Of a stretch of 64,000 bases of DNA, positions 1 to 13,100 are shown in pieces. A program made the translations under genes and the position numbers. The number at the start of each line of letters is the position of its first letter. Within the stretch, counting starts at the first letter, position 1. This DNA comes from Rostratula benghalensis (Eukaryota; Chordata; Aves; Charadriiformes; Rostratulidae), in the NCBI GenBank assembly GCA_013399305.1, contig VXAI01000161.1, positions 1,279,393 to 1,343,392 of the forward strand, given 5' to 3'. The notes beneath the pieces were generated by a model. It worked only from the letters and a program-made list of their open reading frames with translations. It was not told the DNA's origin and did not search any database.

Positions 1-766
1 AAAAAAAAAAAAAAAAAAAAAGAACATGACAACATAAGAAGCACCAGCAAAATCAAAAAGTTAAAAAAGGTAATAAAGTTTTGTGAATCTTACACCTCGT
101 TACAGTTAGATGATGTATATATACACATACCCTCACACATGCCCAGCGACGTGTGGCATCACTGCTGTTTGCACAGACACACCAAAGCTGGCTTTACAGT
201 AATTAGATAGTTGTTGCTATTGGCATAATCACAGCAGCTCAGTGCTGACCAGAAGAAGACAACCTCCCTTGGAAGCTTGCTCAAGACCCTTTGGTAACTC
301 CTACCAAGACCTACACTTCCCAAAGCAAAACTGATATCTATATTTGGCACAGAATGTTTAAAGCTAACCTCATTTGTTGGCACATGGTGTCATTATTCAA
401 TACGACTAGAAGGGTATTCTCTAACACATAAATCATTCACGGACAGACAAAGAAAAGGAGTAGACCATAGAGCTCCCAGAGAAGCAGTGAATTCGAAAGC
501 TCATACCAACTTTCAACATCAAGAAACATCTACCTGCATTTTTGCTCAAAGGTTCACATCACAACATTTCAGAAGACACAGTCTTACCTGGCTAAGAAGT
601 GCTCAAGGATGCGGCTGGGGAGCCTGTAAGAGTGAGACATTCACTTCAGACACCTGAGGCTCATTAACCAAAACATCCTTTAGGATCCCTTCTTACTCCA
701 GCTGTTCTATCAGTCTCTGCCTCTCCCCAAAGACCAGGTTAACCGAAGCCCAGAAGCATCCTACAG
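1..766. other. Noncoding sequence, no gene seen
   Basis: It begins with a 21-base A-run at the window edge. Otherwise it is unique AT-rich sequence, with no repeat element or coding exon I can support. Confidence 0.7.
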
Positions 767-916
767 CATCATAGAATGGTTCAAGTCAGAAGGGACCTTA
801 AAGACCATCGAGTTCCAACCTCCCTGCCCTGGGCAGTGACACCTCCCACCAGACCAGGTTGCTCAAAGCCCCATCCAGCCTGGCCTTGAACCCCTCCAGG
901 GACAGGGCATCTTGAG
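767..916 (-). mobile_element. CR1 LINE 3' end fragment
   Basis: On the plus strand the copy starts ATCATAGAATGG, the reverse complement of the CR1 tail. It continues AAGGGACCTTAAAGACCATC and the shared block ACACCTCCCACCAGACCAGG (839-858). Similarity is lost after CCCTCCAGGGACAGGGCATC. It is about 150 nt and strongly 5'-truncated. Confidence 0.85.
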
Positions 917-1709
917 GGATCCCAGGATGAGGCAGGAGCTATGAAATTCAAGCTCTTCAATCCAGCTTCCCTCCAGAAAGCAAAGAGGTAAATGGATCGA
1001 CATCTAATTGTTTCAACCACCCATGTTGTTTAATCACCAATTAGACCTCATTTCTCATCTGCTAAACTCAACCTATTGATTTCCAGTCAGGCACTCTTCT
1101 TGTTTACTGTAAAGACGTGCCTCCTCTCTGCTCAGAGAAAGCAGCCACATGCGGGTCCCCCACTTGTGCCCCACGGCAACCCTGCAGCCCCACTAGCACC
1201 CAGCTCTGCCCACACCTAGAGATGCCCACCTGAGGAGCAGGACGTTTTTATGGGAGGCAGAACTGCACGCCCACAGGTCCTGAGAGCTCGGGGCTGAAGC
1301 TGGCTCAGAGCAAGCATCTGACGAGGCAGATACTGCAGCTGGAAGCAGCCCTTGGGTCCTGCCTGCAGAGCTCTCTGCTCGCATCAGTTTTCTAACTTTT
1401 TCTGACTTTTCATAGAATAATTTTGCATAAGAGGTTGGGATGGAGGTTGAGGTAGGTGTACCTCATGCCCCCCTTCATGTAGGGGCTGTATCGAAGTCTC
1501 TGTACAGTGTACATACCACACTAACAGCAACACTCATCCTCAGTGACTAGCTGCTAGCTGATATGGAGTAAACATTTTTTTAGCACTAGCTCAGTATTCC
1601 TGATGCTGAGACACCTTCCTGATGAAGTTTGATTAAAACAAATGCTTCTGCAAAATGTTTCAGCTTCAACAAAGCAGTCTTTCCTGACAGACACACTGCA
1701 CCCCCTGCC

Positions 1710-1795
1710 AAAAAATAAAATAAAATAAAATAAAATAAAATAAAATAAAATAAAATAAAATAAAATAAAAAAAATAAAATAAAATAAAATAAAAT
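1710..1795. repeat. (AAAAT)n microsatellite
   Basis: About 17 tandem AAAAT units run through this block, with one slip (a run of seven or so A near 1767-1773). The period is five throughout. It is probably length-polymorphic. Confidence 0.97.
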
Positions 1796-4680
1796 AGCAT
1801 CCAGTAACGCTGAACTGAACAATACTACCAGCTCCTTAGAATAAGCAAAAGCATCAACTATCAGGAACAGTGAACTCCAGCCAGAGACATAGCAGAAGCA
1901 GGGGAAAAAAAGCAGAGAGTGGCAACGCAGCTCACGAATGAAACTCAAAAAAAAAAAAAAAACCACCCCAAAACGTTCGTGTTTATTGTCAGGCCATTTC
2001 TATTTTGTATGCTAACCCGAATAAACCTATTGTTGTTGCGAGACATCAAGTCATCTCAGCTGTGTACCCTACTCTTCCCTGCTGCAGAGAACTGAATGGG
2101 TCACCCTTATCTACCTTTTCACAGCTCATATTGCTTATTGATACTAGGAAATCAAAATTTTAGCAACAGGATGGTCTGTCATACGGTGGAAAGAAATATA
2201 TAACAAAGCTGAGCTTCTGTTAGTTTAGCTGCATCTATTGGATCTATATGATTACTTTTCTAAGCTTTTCTAAACTATTTGGAAGGAAACACTCTGTTAG
2301 AATTAGGAGTTATGATTATTACATCCTTCTAATGTGCTTAACAAGACAAATCATTACAGAATTCGAACACTTTGGCAAACATATATTTCTGGCGGAGGAA
2401 CGGACATTAACATGGCAGCAAAAGCAGTTTTTCATGCTCAGGAGACACTCTAGAGGGCTGTCCTGGAAGAGAACTTTAGTTCTGGATGGGCTTAAGTCAA
2501 ATAAAACCAGCTGAAGGAAATAAAATAAACAAGAACTTTGGAGAACAGAAAATTCAACACCTTCTTATAAAGAAACGGGGGGGAAACAATGCAAACCTAC
2601 CATCACAGACAATTGCAGAGACAGAGGCTGATTAAAGACAAAAATATAGCATCTGATCCTGTATTTGGCTAGATGCTGAAAAGCAAAGTCCATTTATTTA
2701 GAAGAACAAGACGACAATGATACAATCTGTTTGGAACAAGAATGTAATTTTCAGTTGCATGTCCACTTTCAGCAAGTGCGGTTGCTGGGGGAAAAACAGG
2801 AATCGAATCACACTTGCTGCTAAATACATATTTAATTGCTTATGTTTTTTTTATATTTTGTTTTGCACCAGACTGTTTACTCTGCTCATGATGATGTGGA
2901 ATTAAGTGTTGCAAAGTTTTCTGCTTCCCTTCATCAGTCTTAAAGTGCCCCCTAGTGCACGCTGAAGGAGATATCCCAGCCTGGTACAGCAGTGCCAGGG
3001 TCGAGCACAGAGAATATTCTGGCAGGTTTTATTTCGTGTGGAGATATTTCATTATCTCCCTCCAGCCCATCCCACCAAATTTTAGGGGCTGAAGCGGATT
3101 TCTGCATCCCTGGGGATGTGAATCAATAAATGTGAATCCAGTGAGGTTCCTGGATTGATGAAAAGGAAGAAATACCAGTCCTTTCTAGCCTTCTAACCTG
3201 CACAGCTGTAACAGAGGAGACCTTGTCACCGAGGCTTGGAGCACTGTGGTGACACCTCTGGGCTCTGTCTCCCACCCACCAGGATGCTTCCAGTGCCATC
3301 ATCCCGACACAGCGGGTCCAGGCCCTGCCCAGGGGCCATCACCAGCCCCATAGGGGAGACCCAGACCCCAAGCCTCCTTTCCTCCACTTGGCAGGAAAGG
3401 ATGAGACCCTATGACTCTGTTTATATTTAGGAAAAGAAAACTTAAGGAAGGGATTCACCTCCCGTCTGAGGTTTTTGGACCAGAGTGCCAGGGCCTGGTG
3501 TCCCTCCATGGAGCTACGGCATCACAATAAGCAGCTCTAGCAATAAGTAAATAGCTGCAGTTTTCAGCAATAACCACACACAGACATAGGATTTTACATC
3601 ATCATAACAATTTGTGTTTTCCTCAGGGGTGAAGAAAGTCACCAGTGTTCTGTGACACAGTGAAAGGAAAAGAGGGATTATCCCATTTTTAATCACAGAA
3701 ATAAAGAGCAGTGACTTACTCAAAAGCCCATCAAGAATTACATTAAAAATCTGAAATTACTTGATCTTTTGGTTACCTGACTTATGCTTGAATCAAAGAC
3801 TTTTCCCTCTCTTCCAAAACAGGGTATGTCCAAAATAAGCTCAGCTTTTCACTCCCTGATAATCTTAACACTGCAGCAGAACAAAAAAGCTTGTTTCTCA
3901 AATGTTTGAATATCACAGTCCTGATATACAGGGATCTACCTGCCTGCCTTTTATGATACGTTGTGATAAGCTAATTTCTTTTGCAGAGCTTTCTTGGAAA
4001 GAAATTGTATTTTGCACTATGGAAGTCAAATGGAAATAAACTCTGACAACATTTTCAGCTACACAATAAATTGAAAATAAGAGATAATAATTAAGAGAGT
4101 CCTTCAGTCATCACTGTTGCATATAAAACAATTGAGGATCAATATGTGTATCCAGCTGACAATCCTTGGTGACAACATGCCCTTAGATTTAGGGCAGCAT
4201 TCCTTGTGACATGGTTCCTAACTGCTTTACCCATCCCTCCCCCACAGAAATCACTTCAATCTGGCCTGGTTAGACATTCAGCATTTACAGGGACAAGAAG
4301 AACATAAATTCCTAAACAGAAAACACTGCACATACACATGAAGAATATTTTAATTCCTCTCAGAGTTTTTTTTTCTCTTTGGGATTAAAACAGAGTTCAT
4401 TCCATGACTCTACATATTGTGGGTTTATTAATTTGTGTCTAATTACTTAGAGAGCTATTTTGGCTTGATGTTATTCCTGCTTGGGTTCTGTTAAAAGATC
4501 TTCAACAGCTGTTCCAGATCAGTGTAAGAATTGATTTCACATCCATTTTATCATCGGAATTAATGAAGAGAAAGAAGCATCTGACTTGCTGTGTGGTCTG
4601 CTTGAGTTTCTACATCAGTACTGCCTTCACAGAAACTGATCAGGAATCACTGTTTTTATGTGCATACAGTTACAAACACA

Positions 4681-4742
4681 CCAAAAAAAAAAAAAAAACC
4701 CCACCAAACAACCCCTCCCCCCCCCAAAAAAAAAAAAACCCA
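4681..4742. repeat. A/C homopolymer block
   Basis: Alternating runs: about 16 A, CCCC, a short mixed piece, CCCTCCCCCCCCC, about 12 A, CCC. It is low complexity, prone to replication slippage and assembly error. Confidence 0.9.
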
Positions 4743-5278
4743 CAAGCTGCAGAGAAAATAACCAAACACATTCTTATATGTGTCATGTAGTGGTGTATTT
4801 AAAATTTGTCTAGAGCAGATTCCAAATATTGTAAAATGTCATCAGGTCACAGATAATACAACCCAGAAGGTCATTAGTCCATCTGGTCAAACCAAGACAA
4901 TAAGACTTTGTACTACAAGATTTGAAAACACCCTATCATGCCACAGCAAGAAGTGTTACGCAGTAATGAATTAATTTATTTACATTTGCCACAAGCAGCT
5001 TGTTCTCTCATTCTCTTCCCTGTAACCAAATTATATATGCAAAGCAGGATCTGGTAGGATTGTTTTTCTCTGCATAAATATATACATGCTGCTGTGTGCT
5101 TACATTAGAGAAGTCAAGGTCAAAAAAGTATACTTTCCATTCGAAGCAGCAACTCCCACTGCAGTGCCTATAGGAGACAATTAAACAACCTCTGCCGAAG
5201 GGAGAACTTTCTCACTGAAGCACAACATTTGGCCAGAGAACCTAAGTGCTTGTGTCTGAAGGATTTCTTATGAAACTT

Positions 5279-5735
5279 AGAATCACAGAATGGCTTGGGT
5301 TGGAAGGGACCTTAAAGATCATTGAGTTCCGACCCCCTGCCATGGGCAGGGACACCTCCCACCAGACCAGGTTGCTCCAAGCCCCATCCAGCCTGGCCTT
5401 GAACCCCTCCAGGGATGGGGCAGCCACAGCTTCTCTGGGCAACCTGTTCCAGTGTCTCACCACCCTCACAGGAAAGAGTTTCTTCCTGAGATCTAAACTA
5501 CATCTCCCCTCTTTCAATTTAAAACCACTACCCCTCATCCTATTGCTTCACTCCCTGAGAAAGAGTCCCTCCCCATCTCTCCTGTAGCCCCTTTCAAGTA
5601 CCAGAAGGGGCTGTAACAAGGTCTCCCTGGAGCCTTCTCTTCCCCAGCCTGAATGAACCCTTCTCATTCAACCAGTCTTCATAAGAGAAGTGCTCCAGCA
5701 AAACCATCCATATTGTGGCTGTTGTCCCTTCTCAT
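5279..5735 (-). mobile_element. CR1 LINE 3' fragment
   Basis: The plus strand starts AATCACAGAATGGCTTGGGT, followed by the shared 20-mer at 5352-5371. The copy extends through CTCCCCATCTCTCCTGTAG and GGAGCCTTCTCTTCCCCAGC into the end of ORF2. On the minus strand the frame reads [20 protein letters not shown]. Similarity fades near 5735. Confidence 0.93.
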
Positions 5736-6370
5736 ATCCTCTGCACCTTCTGAGAAATGTTTGTTGCTCTCATTTTCATAACTGCCCACTTGAAGTACTT
5801 GTAGATGTCTACTGTCCCTTTTTAGCTTCTGCATGACTGTAAGCAAGCCCTGCTCTCTCAAAGGGTATGTGCCCTCTTGGTGCCCCACTGACAGACCCTG
5901 TCAATAAGTAAATTGTGTGTTTACTTAACTGAAACCTGGCTGTCTCCCGAGTGAGAACTTCCTAATTCATTGGGTCTAGTCTAGTCAATGCTAGAAATTA
6001 AAACATGGACAGTACTTTTAATATACATTCTGCTGTTCATACTCTATCTCCAAGCAAGAGCAACAGCCTGCAAAGTGGTCCTTGAGTACCACCTAAAGCT
6101 GAGGCTAACACAGGATCTCCATGTTACAGCTCTTCTTCTGCCACTCACTTCTTTTCCAGGCCCTGGTCTAAAACCCGCCTTTTTATCTGTGGACATTTTG
6201 ACTTCAGAAAACCGCTCAAGTAGTTTTAGCTTAGATCAACTGTGTCAGCTCCCCTCTTGCCCGAGATACATCACATTTTCCTCAGCAGACTTACTTGGTC
6301 CAATGCATCCAGTTCACTGGTTCTTGTGGCACCCTCATTCAGAGCGCTGTGACTTTCCAATATGGCAACA

Positions 6371-6372
<2 letters not shown>

Positions 6373-6404
<32 letters not shown>
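6373..6404. repeat. (CA)16 microsatellite
   Basis: Sixteen uninterrupted CA units are flanked by AAG and AAAATC. This is a candidate polymorphic marker and could adopt Z-DNA. Confidence 0.97.
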
Positions 6405-6408
<4 letters not shown>

Positions 6409-7694
6409 CAGGCCCCGACAAATGCCAGACTCCTCAGAGCAGAGAGAAGCTGGGACAGGATTTACGACAGAGAAGAGAGCACGTCTCAGATTTTCATGCA
6501 AGGGTTGAACGATGAACTTCTGTTTGTGAGATGCACGGTCCAATTTGTAGCTGCTGCTCTGTAATTTTACACATGCCCGCAAACAAATGAGGAAAAAAAA
6601 AGAAAAAAAAAAAAAGTATGTTACTTTTCTCTTCCAAAAGAAAAACAGTTTAAAACTCGATTCGAAAGTTTCCTGGCTGCCCAGAGGCAGTGATAAAGCC
6701 TAACATCTACCCTACCTGCCAATGTTTGTGTACAGATAACTCATCTAGAATCACAAGGGGTTTGGCTTTGTTTTAATCTAGCAACTGTTCCCGAGGTTTT
6801 CCATCACGTTTACACAAACGCGAATGTTTTCCATGCATTGTTGCACACCAGCAACATTTTCCAATGTTTTTCTCCAATAAATTTGTACAGAAGACCACAG
6901 CAGGAAGTTCTACATGCCCCATTGGGCTAGCAATCATTAAATATACAACATCCTAATGAAAGGCAGTTTTATAGTACCAGCAAAGAACTTTTCACACACT
7001 GACAACCAGTTTCTCAGCTTTTGAAAGCCGCATTAAAAGGCTTCCAGCTGCCATACAATATTTGCAACCGAACAAAAACTAATCCTTGGCAAATGTCTTC
7101 ACAAAAAAAAAAAAAATAACTACAGAGAATAATAAAGTGGTTAAAAATGGAGTCAACACCAACAGGAAAAACAAACATTAAAACAATGCTTTTTAGCCCC
7201 TTTTTCCATTTCAAATTGGTGTGACTCACTCTTCCACGTCATCCTCCCACCTGTGCAAACTTTGAGGCGATATACCAATCCATTCCCAGCCATTCCATGG
7301 CAAACAGACATCATAACAAGTGTTCTGGGTGCAGCCAAATCACACACATCTCAGCATCCAACAGAACACAACCCCCATTCAGGTCAGCAGAAGCCCAGTG
7401 CAGGCTCACAGTAGTATCTTGACATTCAACTGTGTTTTTCGTAAAAACATGATCAATTCATGAGTGAATCCTCTTTCAAAAACCTGGCCACAGAATGTAC
7501 AGATTCCCAAGGTTTTTTCCTTCCCTTCCCCCTTGTCCGCACGTAGACCTTAGGGCAGCATGACCATGATTATGATCTGGACATGAGTTAGAGAGAGCAG
7601 AAACCTTTCAAGAATGTTTGCATTTCATTCTTTTTTGGTTGCAGGAGCTAGTGAGCAAGGCAAATGATGGCATTAGCCCCCTCAGATACAACTA

Positions 7695-7734
7695 GAGGAG
7701 GAGGAGCAGGAGCAGGAGCAGGAGGAGGAGGAAG
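7695..7734. repeat. Purine-rich GGA/GCA triplet tract
   Basis: Tandem GAG/GGA triplets are interrupted by three GAGCAG units. The tract is almost pure purine on the plus strand over about 40 nt, and it is G-rich enough for G-quadruplex or triplex folding. Confidence 0.9.
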
Positions 7735-8609
7735 ACCTGCTCCCAGGAGAGGATGGCCAAGGGGCAAGTGAGTCCAGTGAGGTTCAATGGGGCATATTTG
7801 GGGTTGCTACGGGCTGGGTATCAGCAGGAGGGCAAAGACCATGCACCAAGGTACAAACCCAACCTGGCAAGAGGTAGATGATTTGAATCAACTCCAAAGG
7901 CTTCATTCACAAACCCCCTCCTCCGCAGCCTACACAGGAAGTATCTCAGTATCTGGGAAGAAAACTTAACGTGATACCTGTGGAACAAGTCCCTGTGGGA
8001 GCGAGTCCATCACGCTGCCCTCTCAGTACAAATTAATCCTCACCAGCCAAAGCCTGCATTCCCAGACAGCAAACTGCAACCTCCTCAGAGCAGACAGTGA
8101 GTTTGCAGCTATGTGATATGACTTAATACAGAGCCAAAGGGGATGGCATGCATCTGACCTATTTTAAAACACAAAGTGTGGAAACAACTCTCAGCAAGAA
8201 AATATGAGCTTTACTTTCAAGTGCAGGCAGGCCAAAGTAGCCCAATTATTTACCACCCAAGATGCTAAGGAGGAAAATAAGTCTCTGGGCTTCCAACGTG
8301 GTTACAGAGTCTCAGAAATATTCATGTCTCTAATTAGTAGATGATGATCCTAATATCCTTCACTTATGCTCTTTCCTCTCATTTATTTTCCTGGTCACCA
8401 GCAAGCTCAAACTGCAGATCTCATGAACTGACCCCATTTAATATAGCAATGCTTTTGTCTAGATTATGTTAGATTATTTTCTTATTTACTTTGCAACTAA
8501 GTAATACATTACTTAAACATAAATTATTTGGCATGAGAAAGATGCAATGTTAGAAAGCAGTAACAAGGGGACCAATGGGTGTTTAACTTTCAACTCAGCT
8601 TTAATTTTG

Positions 8610-8890
8610 CAGTCTTTTTCCAATGGTGCCCAGTAACAGGATGAGAGGAAGTGGGCACAAACTTGAACATGAGAAGTTCCATCTAAACATGAGGAGGAAC
8701 TTCTTCACTTGGAGGGTGGCAGCGCCCTGGAAGAGGCTGCCCAGAGAGGTGGTGGAGTCTCCATCTCTGGAGACATTCAAATCCCACCTGGACACGTTCC
8801 TGTGCAACCTGCTCTGGGTGGACCTGCTCTGGCAGAGGGGTTGGACTGGATGATCTCCAGATGTCCCTTCAAACCCCATTCTCTACCAAA
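8610..8890 (+). mobile_element. CR1 LINE 3' fragment (second subgroup)
   Basis: Sense on plus: AGTCTTTTTCCAATGGTGCC, CAGTAACAGGATGAGAGGAA, then a frame reading [20 protein letters not shown] (the end of ORF2). The 3' part ends GGACTGGATGATCTCCAGAT followed by CCCTTCAAACCCC. It is the same subgroup as the copies at 28180 and 44508. Confidence 0.92.
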
Positions 8891-9258
8891 GTAAGTATAA
8901 ATATCATTAATGCAGAAACAGTACACTGCAAAGGTACAAAAAATATTTCTGTGTTTCTTTAAGCCTTTCCTGAAGAACTCCATATGGGGAGAAAAAAAAA
9001 AAAAAAATAAACCACAAAAACACCCCAAAACCCCAATCCCTAAGTAGAGGCTTCTTTTAAGCATTTTGACTTAAACATGTATTTTTCCCTTTTTGTATTT
9101 TTGAAAACAGGGAACAAAATGGCTATTTGTAACTTGCACCTACAAAAGAAAAAAAAAAATCCACAAAAAAACCACATCAATATCAATGTGTTTTTTCAAA
9201 GGAACTTGTGCAAGAATCACCTTCCAGCACATCTGCTAAGATTATTGGCCCAGTCATA

Positions 9259-9298
9259 AAAAAAAAAAAAAAAAGAAAAAAAAAAAAAAGAAAAGAAG
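9259..9298. repeat. A-rich tract with G interruptions
   Basis: About 40 nt of A are broken by single G residues. It is low complexity, with no adjoining retroposon recognised. Confidence 0.9.
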
Positions 9299-9719
9299 GC
9301 AAAATAAAAGCACAAGTGTCTAACACTAGAACTGCCTAAGGTAGCAAGAGCCAGCCAGGAGCCTGCCTCCAGTGACATCTATGAAGATGTCCCTTCACAA
9401 AAAGGAAATGTTTGCTCCCTCTCATCACCAGTTTTAATAGGATTCATTGGTGGAGACAGCTATTTCTGCAGAGCAGTTACGATCCCCTCAGACTTTCATT
9501 GACCTTCAGGGAATTACAAAAGAAGGAACTGATTTCAGCTCCTGGGAAGGAGGAGGGAGAAAGGCAAGCCCCCCTCTCACAGGGTAAAGGTAAATACTTC
9601 AACAGAAAGAGCTCTGAAGTTATAAAAGAGTTCCTAACAGCAGGGAAAGAAGGCATCAAATCAACTGCTGTCATTTTAAATCTTTCCTACAAAGGAGGAA
9701 ATATGCTTTAGTGCAATGA

Positions 9720-10100
9720 GATATCCAGCAGCGGATTTTTATGTAGCATGCTCAAGAATTAATCTCCACGTTCAACCCCGCGCTACCACTGCTGAGTCAG
9801 CACCCTTCTTTTAAATGACCCGATTCTGTAATCCTATTATTAATATCATGAAAATTACTTTCCTCTTTGCTGTTTTGTGCTCTGAATGGAAAGCCACAGA
9901 ACCAAAAATGCATTAGCTCTCACAGGTCTCCTCTAGGATTATTTGCATCAATACAAACTGAATTAATCACGGAGACATTTGAATAATCACCGCTCGTGTG
10001 CTGGTGCCAGAGTTGTGTCAGGAGCTGCAGAATGTTGCATTTTAGTTGTGTTATTGTCATCTGAACCCTGCATATTTTATTATTCTCTATCAGGATGATA
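9720..10100. promoter_or_regulatory. Candidate distal regulatory element
   Basis: This is a repeat-free block with a perfect 13-bp MARE palindrome TGCTGAGTCAGCA (9790-9802), the recognition sequence of MAF/NFE2-type bZIP factors. It also has an octamer ATTTGCAT (9941-9948, POU type) and AATTAATC homeobox-like cores nearby. Regulatory function is inferred from motifs only. Confidence 0.3.
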
Positions 10101-13100
10101 TCCTGCAATCTACATTGTTATTCTTCCCTTATTTCCTGGCGCGTTCCATACAACGCTGCCTGCTTTATGGCCCCAAATCAGCAAGCCTAAATTTTTTTAA
10201 GTGGCACGTGTTCAAATTTATGCACCTGGAGAGGGGAAATCTTTATAAGACCTAAAGAGAAGAAACACCAGCATAACAGAGAGAGACTCCCTTTATTTGT
10301 GAAAGCCGTTGACTCAAAACCTTTGATTTGTGGCATTTTATACAGCTACAGCTTCTAACTTAGGAGGGCAGAGAGTCCACTAGGTTACCAGAGGATTGCT
10401 TCGGTGGCCAGTAAAGTCTAACTCTTATTTCTGACGAGTGCTGTAAATTCAAGCAGGCTGCAAATGTGAAGAGTGAAGTGCTCTAGGAAAATAAATAAAT
10501 AAATAAAATGGCTAAATTGACCAGTTCTAATCCAACTGAGTTGGTAACCAGCGGGTTCAAGGCAATTCTAGCAACCTAAACCCTAAAGACTTCGCCATTT
10601 GTAGCAACATGGTTAATAACCATTTTAAAGAGCCTCAGACAGCCAGGGTCAGAACTCTGACAGAAGTGCTGTACACTTTGTTAGCGTGTTTATTCTGCAA
10701 AATAAATTAAAAAATAATGAGATGCTTCAGTGAAGCAAAAGCGACCTAAGTTCTCACAAGACAAAGGGCATACTAGGAGCTCGTCAACCGCTGTGATATA
10801 CTGCTGAAAAAAAAACAAACTACATCTCCCTCAAAAATAACACATAAACACACATGAAAGAGATGCAACAGGCACATAACGAGGAAAAGCAGGAGTGGAA
10901 CAAATGACTTGCACCGAAAGCGATCATAGAAAAATACGTTTAGATCACTCTTCAACATGGTTGAAGCAAGTTTTTCAGCTATGAAAGAAAGGTATTACTA
11001 TCAAAGAGAATTCAGTATAACTAGGGTGCTGCACAGTTGCCACATGCTCTGGAAGAAGGATGGAGGCAAGCAGCCACTTCGAGTCCTTCCAACTTTCAGG
11101 CCACCTGTGCTGCAACTTCAGCACGTTTTCCCAGAGACACCAAATTTCATGCTGCAAACACCATCTAAGCAAAACTCTGGAAATAATGAAGGAATTTCCA
11201 TGTCAGAAATAGCAGAACTGGGATAGCAAAAAAGCAAAAAATGTACTGAAAACATCCAACCAAAACAAACGTGGACTTTCTGTGGAGTGAATATATTCAT
11301 CTCCGCCTGAAAGGAGGCAAGACCTATCGCTTATGAGGGGCAGGGCCTTTCATGAAAGTACAACAGCCAATTTACACAAACATTCAACTGAGCTATCTGG
11401 TCGTTAATTTTCTTCTGAGATGCTTTTTGTTCTTTGTATGTGGAAAAACAAGGCTTCATAAAAGTCCACACAGGGAGGAAAAGAAATTTAAAAAAATAAA
11501 AATCAAGTATTTAATCCTACCCTGTTACTGTACAGCTCCAGTTACCATAACAACTTGCTGTAGCTCTTCTCATAATAGGCTTAGGGGGTAGCTTGTCCAC
11601 AAAACCATTTTGTGAGTGGAGCTACCGTTAGGATCCTGTTTCACATCCATGCAGCCTCTCCGTTGCCAAGAGTCAAATCTATTTCATTTTAAGTGTAAAT
11701 ATAATTTCTCAATATTTTGAGATTTCACGCCTAGAAAAGTCAGACTACAGTAAATGTTAGCAATCACATCCCTTATCACTCAACGTGGCATTGGATTCAT
11801 CATTTAAAAACATATGTATATATAAAATCAGCCTTTACCTTACTGGTGCTCATCAAATGCTTCAGCTTTTGCCTGTGCTTTACAACAGGAAATAGACAGT
11901 ATTTTGAATACATATCTGAATTTGTAGCTGTATTTTCAGACATCTCACCAGTTCATTTACACCAAATCTGTAGTTCTTTCATTTCTATATTTTAAAATCA
12001 AATGTTATTTAAGCCTGCACTGTGTAACAACTCTTTCTCAGGTATCTTTTATTCTTGAAGAAGGAACTGCAGCTGTGAAGAATGATTGTGAAATCTGCCC
12101 AAATCCTGTGGGTAAAGTTGGAAACGTGGTGCTCAGTTTGGGGCTTCAATATTTTTTTTGAGCTCCATTTCACAATAGAGACATTCTTTTATGTAATTTA
12201 TTATTAAATACCAGTTTCCCTCAGCCTAATTCTGGTAGGAAGTGTTTGTACAAAAGCTAAGATGGAGCTTGATGTCAAAGTACTTAGTTTGAAAGGATGA
12301 TCCTCAAAATATCTTTTAGATGTTTTGAGCTCTAATATTTCTTTTATGAAATTACACTGTCTTTTCAAGATAATTATTCACAGTGCCTCAGTGCAAGGGA
12401 AAACTCAGTGGCATCTCAAAGTAGGAGAAGAGCAGTGCCCTGGCTAATTCTACAGGATCAACACTGCAATGTCTGGTGAAAGTCTGGGTGGTGATGACTT
12501 CCCCAGGCAAGGAAACTCTTAAATACTCACCATTATACACGTGCTTGTAGGAACCAGGCTGAAGGTGGGCAGTGGTCCTGACCTACAGAGATGCAACACC
12601 CCCACAGTTCCGCTGGTTTTCTGTGCAATTTTCTGTACTCTGAGCCATTTTAACCACTTTGTCAACTGAAACAGCAAAATTAGAGTCCATTTGCAGTGGG
12701 GGTTTTTTTTGTAATTTCTTTGATTCCTTTCTAAAGGCACGTCCTAATCTAAATCCTTCCCCCACTGAAGGTTATTTCCATCTAAATCGTTTGTATCTGC
12801 AAAGTTCTGGGAGTTCTTCAGATCTGAGGTATGTCATTTTATGAAGCTTGATGTTTAAAGCATTCCTGAATCAAATTAAATGACATGATATACCTGGACT
12901 TAATTTGATGCGTAAGGATCGTTATTATCTACTTAGCAATCTCCTCTCAACTGTATGTATTTTAAAAAGATAGCTGCAGGAAAAATTCTGCAGTGTTACA
13001 GTGCCCATACAACTCATTAGCTAACAGAGTAGCTATCCTTACCCATAGATGGAATTTTGTATTTTAAATTAACAAGCAACGAAGTACAGCAAGATATTTT

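Larger units (their letters stand above)
917..5278. other. Noncoding sequence with microsatellite and A-tracts
   Basis: I see no gene here. It holds the AAAAT microsatellite (1710-1795), an A-tract near 1943, and an A/C low-complexity block (4681-4742). A locally GC-rich patch lies around 3230-3400 and has no exon signature. Confidence 0.65.
5736..8609. other. Noncoding sequence, no gene seen
   Basis: It contains a CA microsatellite (6373-6404), an A-tract near 6592-6616, and the purine-rich GGA/GCA tract (7695-7734). A 175-codon open frame across 5988-6515 includes the CA repeat and has no protein-like signature. Confidence 0.65.

Noticed and set aside
1..21. A-run at the window start as a retrogene poly(A) tail
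   Set aside because: It is cut by the window edge, and similar A-tracts occur throughout without retrogenes.
3230..3430. GC-rich patch as an exon
   Set aside because: The open frame is short, with no matching splice sites and no recognisable protein.
5988..6515. 175-codon plus-strand open frame
   Set aside because: It runs through the CA microsatellite (His-Thr repeat), has no domain, and is explained by chance.
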